From Bacteroidaceae bacterium (GTDB taxonomy: Bacteria > Bacteroidota > Bacteroidia > Bacteroidales > Bacteroidaceae), in assembly GCA_023227685.1 (NCBI GenBank), contig JALNVG010000092.1, positions 1 to 8,859 on the forward strand: DNA of 8,859 bases, given 5' to 3'. Positions 1-6,086 of this stretch are shown here, in pieces; position 1 is the first letter of the stretch, and each line of letters begins with the position of its first letter. Under the pieces are notes generated by a model, which was not told the DNA's origin, made no database searches, and saw only the letters and a program-made list of their open reading frames with translations. The position numbers and the translations under genes are program-made.

Positions 1-108
1 AATGATAACGGAATAACTTTTTGGATTGTGGGCGACCAAATAAGAAAAGGTGCAGCATTAAATGCCGTTCAAATTGCCGAATATCTGATTAAAGAAAAAA
101 ACATCTAA
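1..108 (+). CDS. asd: Aspartate-semialdehyde dehydrogenase, C-terminal end (partial)
   Basis: This is the last 35 codons of a gene that starts left of the window. The frame is open from base 1 to the TAA at 106-108. The peptide contains GDQIRKGAALNAVQIAEYL, which matches the C-terminal helix of aspartate-semialdehyde dehydrogenases (GD.lRKGAA.NAvqIAe). The enzyme reduces aspartyl phosphate to aspartate semialdehyde, the branch point to lysine, threonine, methionine and diaminopimelate. Its catalytic Cys and His lie outside the window, so the call rests on this tail alone. Diaminopimelate is the amino acid the downstream MurE probably adds, so the neighbourhood makes metabolic sense. A terminator at 242-278 separates asd from mraZ, so they are probably different transcripts. 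Confidence 0.87.
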   Translation, partial: NDNGITFWIVGDQIRKGAALNAVQIAEYLIKEKNI

Positions 109-241
109 TTAGTAAGCTTTTAAGATAAAAGCACAATAAGAAAATTCAATATAATATTTTATTCAAAAAAGTATTGGTATACAAATCTCTAAAATCTACT
201 TACCCATAGGCATTAGAGTGCGTTTACACCCACGCCTCCTC

Positions 242-278
242 AAAAAAAGGTACATACAAGGTATGTTCTTTTTTTTTT
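242..278 (+). terminator. Intrinsic terminator downstream of asd
   Basis: The stem pairs 242-257 with 261-276 around a three-base loop (AAG, 258-260). The core is ACATAC/GTATGT. It is followed by one T-T mismatch, a G-C pair, a G-T pair and a run of A-T pairs. The run of ten T at 269-278 forms the outer 3' arm and the tail. The matching A-run on the left means it could also stop transcription from the opposite strand. It lies about 134 bases past the asd stop, so it may end asd mRNA or a separate short transcript. It insulates mraZ from asd. Confidence 0.85.
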
Positions 279-457
279 AATATATACCACAATAATAACT
301 AAATTTATATAAAAGCAAATAATATCTATCCGATTAAATATTTTTATTTATAGCAATACCAACCATTTTATAGGCCTATTAATAGAGCACTTCTATGAAT
401 AAAAAATAACTAATAAACAATCTGTTGAAAACTTATATGAAAATTTCTACAAATAAA

Positions 458-477
458 TGTGGGGAATTGTGGGGAAT
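458..477 (+). promoter_or_regulatory. Probable MraZ operator: two tandem 10-base repeats
   Basis: TGTGGGGAAT occurs twice in direct tandem (458-467 and 468-477) with no mismatch. This places TGGGG at 460-464 and 470-474, separated by five bases. MraZ from E. coli and other bacteria is known to bind TGGGN boxes separated by five bases in the promoter region of its own operon, and this site lies 40 bases upstream of mraZ. E. coli has three boxes; here I see only two clear ones, and the next position in register (480-484, TGTAT) keeps only TG. If TATTTTTA (482-489) is the -7 element, the repeats would cover the -33 region and binding would repress transcription. That last step is inference. Confidence 0.85.
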
Positions 478-517
478 ATTGTATTTTTACAGTCAATATA
501 CTTTATATTAAAGAATA

Positions 518-1003
518 ATGATACGTTTTTTAGGCAATATCGAAGTAAAAGTAGATGTCAAAGGGAGAGTTTTTATCCCTGCCTGCTTTAGAAAACAGCT
601 GCAATCCGCATCTGAAGAGAAGCTTATAATGCGTAAAGATATCTTTCAAGACTGCCTTGTACTCTACCCCGAGAGCGTATGGAATGAGGAATTGAACGAA
701 CTCCGTTCAAAATTGAGTAAGTGGAACAACAAGCACCAACTTATATTTCGACAATTTGTTAGTGATGTAGAAGTGTTGGAACCAGATGGAAACGGAAGAA
801 TTTTAATATCCAAACGTTATCTGCAACTCTGCAACATACATGCCATAGTGAAATTTATAGGCATTGACAATAAAATTGAAATCTGGTCAAAAGAAAAGGC
901 CGAACAGCCATTCATGTCATCCAAAGAATTTGGTGAAGCCATGGAAAAACTTATGGGGAATAATGGCAATGAAAAAGAGCTGAAAGATAATCAAAACTCA
1001 TAA
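518..1003 (+). CDS. mraZ: MraZ, transcriptional regulator of the division and cell wall operon
   Basis: A 161-residue protein, slightly longer than E. coli MraZ (152). MraZ proteins are ring-forming DNA-binding proteins built from two AbrB-like half domains, each with a DxxxR motif. Both motifs are visible: DVKGR at 13-17 (followed by VFIP) and DGNGR at 90-94 (followed by ILIS, where Pro is more usual). The N-terminus FLGNIEVKVDVKGR is typical of the family. The start is secure: an in-frame TAA at 509-511 lies just upstream and this is the only ATG between. There is no strong Shine-Dalgarno, only AAGA at 511-514, which is normal for Bacteroidetes. The charged tail after about residue 145 (NNGNEKELKDNQNS) is probably disordered. 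It is the first gene of the operon, and the tandem TGGGG repeats at 458-477 suggest it represses its own transcription. Confidence 0.96.
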   Translation: MIRFLGNIEVKVDVKGRVFIPACFRKQLQSASEEKLIMRKDIFQDCLVLYPESVWNEELNELRSKLSKWNNKHQLIFRQFVSDVEVLEPDGNGRILISKRYLQLCNIHAIVKFIGIDNKIEIWSKEKAEQPFMSSKEFGEAMEKLMGNNGNEKELKDNQNS

Positions 1004-1068
1004 AATACACTCTGGATATTAATATTCCGGAAGCATATAAAGTAAAGACGGAGAAAAATGGAATAAGA

Positions 1069-2010
1069 ATGATGAACGAAGAACCGATATATCATGTTCC
1101 TGTACTACTGAAAAAAAGTATAGACGCGATGAATATCCAGCCGGACGGTATATACGTAGATGTTACATTCGGTGGTGGAGGACACTCACGCGAGCTACTA
1201 TCACGTCTTGGAGAGAAAGGACATTTATATGGATTCGATCAAGATGCCGACGCCGAAAAAAACATTATAGGTGACCCACGATTCACATTTATCCGCAGCA
1301 ATTTTCGTTATTTACAGAACTTTCTACACTACTATGGAGTAAAACAAGTAGATGGCATTATAGCTGACTTGGGCGTTTCTTCTCATCACTTCGATGATAA
1401 AGAACGAGGCTTTTCGTTTCGATTTAACGGACAATTGGATATGCGAATGAACAAACGTGCCGGCATGACTGCCGCTGATATTCTGAATAACTACGAAGAA
1501 CCAAAACTAGCAAACATTTTCTACTTATATGGCGAACTGAAAAACAGTCGCAAACTGGCTTCAACCATCATAAAGGCAAGAATTCAAAAGCCTATTACAA
1601 CTATTGAAGAATTTCTTGAAGTAATCAAACCACTCTTTGGTCGAGAAAGAGAAAAAAAAGAACTCGCTAAGGTATTTCAGGCTCTTCGCATCGAAGTAAA
1701 TCACGAAATGGACGCACTCCATGAAATGCTTTACGCCTCAATAAATACATTGAAAACAGGTGGGCGTCTTGCTGTTATTACTTATCAGTCACTAGAAGAT
1801 CGCATGGTAAAAAATATTATGAAGACCGGCAAGGTAGACGGTAAGGTAACTAAAGATTTTTACGGCAACATACTAACTCCTTTCCTAATTGTCAACAAGA
1901 AAGTCATTGTTCCTGATGAAGAAGAAATCACAAAAAATCCACGTTCAAGAAGCGGCAAATTGCGCGTAGCAGAGAAATTAGCTCCGATACAACAAGAATC
2001 TGAAATGTAA
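1069..2010 (+). CDS. rsmH: 16S rRNA (cytosine1402-N4)-methyltransferase RsmH (MraW)
   Basis: A 313-residue protein, the same length as E. coli RsmH, which uses S-adenosylmethionine to methylate N4 of C1402 in the 16S rRNA decoding centre. The SAM-binding motif VDVTFGGGGHSREL is at 30-43, ADLGVSSHHFD at 99-109, RGFSFRFNGQLDMRMN at 113-128 and VFQALRIEVNHE at 202-213. Near the C-terminus, ITYQSLEDR (237-245) corresponds to the family motif SFHSLEDR, with Gln240 where His is usual. NPRSRSGKLRVAEK (290-303) is also family-typical. ATG ATG occurs at 1069 and 1072 and either could be used. GGAG at 1050-1053 is a possible but distant ribosome site. The frame is open back to a stop at 988 but has no ATG or GTG before 1069. 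The gene ends in tandem TAA TAA, 20 bases before ftsL. Confidence 0.97.
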   Translation: MMNEEPIYHVPVLLKKSIDAMNIQPDGIYVDVTFGGGGHSRELLSRLGEKGHLYGFDQDADAEKNIIGDPRFTFIRSNFRYLQNFLHYYGVKQVDGIIADLGVSSHHFDDKERGFSFRFNGQLDMRMNKRAGMTAADILNNYEEPKLANIFYLYGELKNSRKLASTIIKARIQKPITTIEEFLEVIKPLFGREREKKELAKVFQALRIEVNHEMDALHEMLYASINTLKTGGRLAVITYQSLEDRMVKNIMKTGKVDGKVTKDFYGNILTPFLIVNKKVIVPDEEEITKNPRSRSGKLRVAEKLAPIQQESEM

Positions 2011-2017
2011 TAAATAA

Positions 2018-2022
2018 AAGGA
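2018..2022 (+). promoter_or_regulatory. Ribosome binding site of ftsL
   Basis: AAGGA lies eight bases before the ATG at 2031, just after the rsmH stop. A clear Shine-Dalgarno is notable because mraZ, murE, mraY and murD have none. Together with the identical site before ftsI it supports the chosen starts of both genes. Confidence 0.65.
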
Positions 2023-2030
2023 CGGATTTT

Positions 2031-2402
2031 ATGATAGAGAATATAAATAATAACAAAGAACAAGAACCACCCAAAAGACGCCACAACAAGGTTACAAGTG
2101 TCTTAGGAGGTGATATCTTAGCTACCGACTTCTTCCGTCGGCAGACAAAATTGATTGTGCTCATTATGATTCTTGTTATTTTCTATGTTCATAATCGTTA
2201 TGCCTGCCAACAAGAACAAATCAAAATCGACCAATTAAAGAAAGAACTGACAGACATCAAATATGATGCCTTAAACAGAAGTTCGGAGTTAATGGTAAAG
2301 AGCCGCCAATCCCGAATAGAAGAATATATAGCTAGCAAAGGAAGCGATTTACAAACGTCTACCAAACCTCCATATCTTATAAAGGAAAAAGACAGTGAAT
2401 AA
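2031..2402 (+). CDS. ftsL: FtsL-like cell division membrane protein
   Basis: A 123-residue bitopic membrane protein in the position always held by ftsL, between rsmH and ftsI. A basic, hydrophilic cytoplasmic N-terminus (1-40, with KRRHNK and FRRQTK) precedes one transmembrane segment at about 41-53 (LIVLIMILVIFYV). A periplasmic helix rich in Glu, Lys, Leu and Ile follows (about 58-100, including QEQIKIDQLKKEL) and should form a coiled coil. RQSRIEEYIASKG (92-104) resembles the conserved distal FtsL segment. FtsL is a scaffold that works with FtsB/DivIC and FtsQ and activates FtsW-FtsI at the septum. Sequence conservation in this family is poor, so the call rests on context, size and topology. 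The last codons overlap the ftsI start by eight bases, which suggests translational coupling. Confidence 0.88.
   Translation: MIENINNNKEQEPPKRRHNKVTSVLGGDILATDFFRRQTKLIVLIMILVIFYVHNRYACQQEQIKIDQLKKELTDIKYDALNRSSELMVKSRQSRIEEYIASKGSDLQTSTKPPYLIKEKDSE
2382..2386 (+). promoter_or_regulatory. Ribosome binding site that selects the GTG start of ftsI
   Basis: AAGGA lies eight bases upstream of GTG at 2395, the same spacing as for ftsL. The nearest in-frame ATG is at 2413, 26 bases from this site and therefore poorly placed. The site sits inside the last codons of ftsL. Confidence 0.7.
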
Positions 2403-4545
2403 AAAAAGCATCATGAACCGCTACTTTTTTGCAGTCCTCTTATTTGGACTGATCGGAGTAGCTATTGTTGTAAAAGCAGGCATCACGATGTTTGCGGAGC
2501 GACAATATTGGGAAGATGTCGCCGACCGTTTTGTCAGAGAGAATGTCATCGTAAAACCGAACCGGGGTAATATAATCTCTTCCGACGGCAAACTGATGGC
2601 CAGCTCCCTACCCGAATACAAGATATATATGGATTTCATGACAGGAGAAAAGGATCCGAAAAAGGGGAAGGTGATTCAAAAGGAAAAAGATATTTTACTT
2701 AAACAAAACCTAGATTCCATCAGCAAAGGATTACATCTGATTTTCCAGAACAAGAGTACGGCAGATTTTAAGGCACAGATCTTAAAGGGCCGGCGCATGA
2801 AGAGTCGTAATTACTTGCTTTATCCCGATCGAATTTCCTATATTCAATATAAAGAAGTTAAGAAGTTGCCTATTTTCCGTTTAAACCAATATAAAGGTGG
2901 ATTCCATTGCCAAGCTTTCAATCAAAGAAAAAAATTGTTTGGCTCATTGGCCAGACGGACATTGGGTTCTGTCTACGCCGACCCGACATTAGGTGCCAGA
3001 AATGGTATAGAACTATCTTTTGATTCTTTATTGAAAGGACACGACGGCATTACACATAGGCAAAAGGTAATGAATAAATATCTGAGTATTGTTGATGTTC
3101 CTCCAATTGACGGCTGTAATGTCATCACAACTATCAATGTAGATATGCAGGATATTTGCGAAAAGGCCTTGGTGGACAAATTAAAAGAATTGGATGCCAC
3201 AGTAGGTGTTGTTGTTTTGATGGATGTGCAAACCGGCGATGTAAAAGCTATAGTAAACATGACAAAGTGCCCGGATGGCAATTACTATGAAATCCGCAAC
3301 AACGCCATCAGTGATATGCTTGAGCCCGGATCAACTTTCAAAACGGCTTCAGTTATGGTTGCATTAGAAGACGGGTACATTACTCCTGATTTCGGAATGC
3401 AAACAGGAAATGGTATCAATAATATGTACGGACGAAACATGAAAGATTGGAACTGGTATAGAGGCGGATTCGGTTATCAAACAGTTACACACATGATGGA
3501 AGTCTCTTCCAACGTCGGTATATCAATGGTTATTGATAAATTCTACAAACATAATCCGGGAAAATTTGTTGACGGACTCAAACGGATGAGCCTCAACAAA
3601 CCGCTTCACCTTCAAATACCGGGTGAAGGTATTCCGAATATTCGTGGTCCGAAGGAACGATATTTTGCAAAAACCACTTTGCCATGGATGAGTATCGGAT
3701 ATGAAACACAAATTCCTCCAATCAATCTACTTACATTCTATAACGCTATTGCCAACAATGGTGTAATGGTCCGCCCACGATTTGTTACTGAAGCAGTAAG
3801 AAACGGGGAAGTTGTAAAAGAATACCCGGTAAAAGTTATTAATCCAAAAATTTGCTCAGATAAGACACTTAAATATATACAAGAAATTTTGCGGAAAGTA
3901 GTAGGCGAAGGTCTCGCCAAACCTGCGGGTAGCAAACAATTTCATGTTTCCGGAAAAACGGGAACAGCTCAGATTTCACAAGGTTCCGAAGGGTATATCA
4001 ATGGCGGACGCCATTATCTGGTCAGTTTTTGCGGATACTTTCCTTCCGAACATCCCAAATACAGTTTGATTGTCTCCATTCAAAAACAACATCTACCTGC
4101 ATCAGGTGGATTAATGGCTGGTAGTGTCTTCAGCAAAATAGCAGAAAGAGTCTATGCAAAAGATTTAAGATTGCCCCTGGATAGTGCCGCTGATTCCACA
4201 AGTATAATTATACCAGCCGTTAAAGCCGGAGAATTGAACGAAGCAAGAACGGTATTAAACGAATTGAAAATTAATTTGCAAGAAAACGATTTTTCCACCA
4301 ATGACAAAACTCTTTGGGGAAAAGCTTTATCTACTCCGACTTCAATAAAATTTGAAAACATAACCGAAAAGAATGGTACTGTACCCAATGTTATTGGTAT
4401 GGGCGCAAAAGATGCTGTATTCCTTTTAGAAAGTATTGGTTTAAAAGTAAACCTGACTGGAGTAGGCAAAGTGAAGAAACAATCACTCGCTGCCAAATCG
4501 ATACTTATTAAAGGACAAACTATTGAATTGACATTAGGACTTTGA
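2395..4545 (+). CDS. ftsI: Division-specific penicillin-binding protein FtsI (PBP3) with C-terminal PASTA domain
   Basis: A 716-residue class B penicillin-binding protein, a peptidoglycan DD-transpeptidase that crosslinks septal wall and is the target of beta-lactams. A short cytoplasmic N-terminus precedes a membrane anchor at about 9-30. The non-catalytic pedestal domain follows, beginning around VKPNRGNIISSDGKLMA (53-69). The transpeptidase domain covers about 240-590 with all three active-site motifs: STFK at 313-316 (nucleophile Ser313), SSN at 371-373 and KTG at 521-523. A PASTA domain follows at about 660-716 (TVPNVIGMGAKDAV to the end). The protein is much longer than E. coli FtsI (588) because of the extra C-terminal part. 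I chose GTG at 2395 because AAGGA lies eight bases upstream; the alternative ATG at 2413 would remove six residues. It overlaps ftsL by eight bases and is followed by murE after 26. Confidence 0.96.
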   Translation: MNKKSIMNRYFFAVLLFGLIGVAIVVKAGITMFAERQYWEDVADRFVRENVIVKPNRGNIISSDGKLMASSLPEYKIYMDFMTGEKDPKKGKVIQKEKDILLKQNLDSISKGLHLIFQNKSTADFKAQILKGRRMKSRNYLLYPDRISYIQYKEVKKLPIFRLNQYKGGFHCQAFNQRKKLFGSLARRTLGSVYADPTLGARNGIELSFDSLLKGHDGITHRQKVMNKYLSIVDVPPIDGCNVITTINVDMQDICEKALVDKLKELDATVGVVVLMDVQTGDVKAIVNMTKCPDGNYYEIRNNAISDMLEPGSTFKTASVMVALEDGYITPDFGMQTGNGINNMYGRNMKDWNWYRGGFGYQTVTHMMEVSSNVGISMVIDKFYKHNPGKFVDGLKRMSLNKPLHLQIPGEGIPNIRGPKERYFAKTTLPWMSIGYETQIPPINLLTFYNAIANNGVMVRPRFVTEAVRNGEVVKEYPVKVINPKICSDKTLKYIQEILRKVVGEGLAKPAGSKQFHVSGKTGTAQISQGSEGYINGGRHYLVSFCGYFPSEHPKYSLIVSIQKQHLPASGGLMAGSVFSKIAERVYAKDLRLPLDSAADSTSIIIPAVKAGELNEARTVLNELKINLQENDFSTNDKTLWGKALSTPTSIKFENITEKNGTVPNVIGMGAKDAVFLLESIGLKVNLTGVGKVKKQSLAAKSILIKGQTIELTLGL

Positions 4546-4571
4546 TTGATATATAAGATAAACTTGAAAAT

Positions 4572-6035
4572 ATGAAACTAAAAGAATTAATTCAGAAAAT
4601 TCATCCGATAAAGGTCATCGGGGATTCAGATATTGACATTGTCGGAATCAGTATAGATTCTCGTACGGTGAAAGATAAGTATCTATTTATTGCCTTCCAT
4701 GGTACACAAACTGACGGACACGATTATATCCAGGCAGCAATTACAAAAGGAGCTATCGCTGTTCTTTGCCAAGAAATACCGACATCTCTGGTTGACAATA
4801 TTACCTATATACAAGTAAAAGACAGCGAAAAAGATGCCGGGATGGTAGCAACCACTTTTTATGGGAACCCGACTTCAAAAATGAAACTCATCGGCGTTAC
4901 CGGTACAAATGGAAAAACAACCATTGCCACCTTACTATATAATATGTTCCGTTACTTCGGCTACAAAGTCGGATTGATATCCACGGTCTGCAATTATATT
5001 GACAATAAAGCAGTACCGACCGAACACACGACACCCGACCCCATCACACTAAATAGTCTATTGGGACAAATGTCCAACGCCGAATGTCAATATGCATTTA
5101 TGGAAGTCAGTTCTCATTCTATCGCTCAAGGAAGAATCAACGGATTAAAATTTGCCGGAGGAATATTTACTAATATCACACGTGACCATTTGGATTATCA
5201 TAAAACTTTCGAGAATTATCTGAAAGCAAAGAAAAAATTCTTTGATGATATGCCTGCCAACGCATTCAGTCTGACCAATCAGGATGACAAGAACGGACTT
5301 GTCATGACGCAAAATACACGATCTAAAATTTATTCTTATTCTTTAAGAAATATATGTGACTTTAAAGGAAAAATCATCGAATCACATTTCCAAGGTATGT
5401 TACTCAACTTCAACGGTCACGAAGTATCCGTTCCTTTCATTGGTAAATTCAATGCCTCCAATCTACTGGCTGTTTTCGGAGCCGCCGTACTTTTGGGAAA
5501 AGGTGAAGAAGAAGTCTTGATAGCTCTAAGCACACTGCATCCGGTAGCCGGACGTTTTGAAGCGCTACATTCTCCCGAAGGTTTTACCGCCATTGTTGAC
5601 TATGCTCACACCCCTGATGCTTTGATCAATGTACTGAGCGCCATTCATGGAGTAAACGAGGGAAAGGGTCAAATTATTACCGTAGTTGGAGCAGGTGGAA
5701 ACCGAGACAAAGGCAAACGTCCGATAATGGCCAAAGAAGCAGCCAAGGGAAGTGACCGCTTAATCATTACCTCTGATAATCCGCGCTTTGAAGAACCTCA
5801 AGATATCATTAACGACATGCTTGCAGGACTAAACATTGACGATATGAAAAAGACGATTTCTATCACCGATCGCAAAGAAGCTATTCGCACAGCTTGCATG
5901 TTTGCTAAAAAGAACGATGTAATTCTTATTGCAGGTAAAGGACATGAAAATTATCAAGACATTAAGGGTGTGAAACATCATTTTGACGATAAAGAAATAT
6001 TAAAAGAGATTTTCTCGCAAGAGACAAGTAAATAA
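4572..6035 (+). CDS. murE: UDP-MurNAc-L-Ala-D-Glu:meso-diaminopimelate ligase MurE
   Basis: A 487-residue cytoplasmic Mur ligase (E. coli 495) that uses ATP to add the third amino acid to UDP-MurNAc-L-Ala-D-Glu. Order of domains: the UDP-substrate domain (about 1-100, with DSRTVKDKYLFIAFHG), the ATPase domain with P-loop TGTNGKTT at 110-117, and the C-terminal domain from about 325 (GRFEALH). EVSSHSI at 178-184 and TRDHLDYH at 203-210 are family motifs. Lys220, in YLKAKKKF, aligns with the carbamylated Lys224 of E. coli. DNPR at 402-405 is the signature for meso-diaminopimelate; lysine-adding enzymes differ there. GKGHENYQ at 455-462 is also conserved. No Shine-Dalgarno is seen before the ATG. 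murF, which usually follows, is absent; mraY comes next after 51 bases. Confidence 0.97.
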   Translation: MKLKELIQKIHPIKVIGDSDIDIVGISIDSRTVKDKYLFIAFHGTQTDGHDYIQAAITKGAIAVLCQEIPTSLVDNITYIQVKDSEKDAGMVATTFYGNPTSKMKLIGVTGTNGKTTIATLLYNMFRYFGYKVGLISTVCNYIDNKAVPTEHTTPDPITLNSLLGQMSNAECQYAFMEVSSHSIAQGRINGLKFAGGIFTNITRDHLDYHKTFENYLKAKKKFFDDMPANAFSLTNQDDKNGLVMTQNTRSKIYSYSLRNICDFKGKIIESHFQGMLLNFNGHEVSVPFIGKFNASNLLAVFGAAVLLGKGEEEVLIALSTLHPVAGRFEALHSPEGFTAIVDYAHTPDALINVLSAIHGVNEGKGQIITVVGAGGNRDKGKRPIMAKEAAKGSDRLIITSDNPRFEEPQDIINDMLAGLNIDDMKKTISITDRKEAIRTACMFAKKNDVILIAGKGHENYQDIKGVKHHFDDKEILKEIFSQETSK

Positions 6036-6086
6036 CACTTGTAAAAATCTCACTCACTTTAATTTAATTGTAAACGATAAAAAAAC

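Larger units (their letters stand above)
109..517. other. Intergenic region and leader between asd and mraZ
   Basis: This 409-base stretch has no convincing coding frame. In order it holds: a 6-bp hairpin just after asd (GCTTTT/AAAAGC, 116-121 and 127-132) with no T-run; a locally GC-richer patch at about 203-240; a strong intrinsic terminator (242-278); a very AT-rich segment from 279 to 457 that includes a 10-bp palindrome ATAGGCCTAT (370-379); and a tandem repeat (458-477) that looks like the MraZ operator. The mraZ promoter must lie here but I cannot place it with confidence. TATTTTTA at 482-489 is one base off the Bacteroides -7 element TAnnTTTG, but no TTTG is visible at the expected -33 spacing. 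Confidence 0.8.

Noticed and set aside
116..132. Hairpin GCTTTT/AAAAGC as the asd terminator
   Set aside because: The stem is only six mostly A-T pairs and no T-run follows; the structure at 242-278 is far stronger.
370..379. Ten-base palindrome ATAGGCCTAT as an operator
   Set aside because: A single short palindrome in AT-rich DNA, about 140 bases from mraZ, with no second copy; chance cannot be excluded.
458..477. TGTGGGGAA read as paired DnaA boxes (reverse complement of TTATCCACA)
   Set aside because: Each copy differs from the DnaA box at two of nine positions, and the ten-base period and location before mraZ fit MraZ boxes much better. No dnaA or other origin gene is nearby.
1003..1068. 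N-terminal extension of rsmH, since its frame is open upstream of 1069
   Set aside because: No ATG, GTG or TTG occurs in that frame between the stop at 988 and 1069, and the protein from 1069 already has the family's normal length and N-terminus.
1860..2164. Two overlapping minus-strand open frames (1860-2084 and 1928-2164) that look hydrophobic
   Set aside because: They lie antisense to the end of rsmH and the start of ftsL, have no ribosome site or recognisable domain, and are explained by the reverse complement of real coding sequence.
2973..4496. Several minus-strand open frames of 60-114 codons within ftsI
   Set aside because: All are antisense shadows of an intact, motif-complete gene; none shows a start context, a known family or separation from ftsI.
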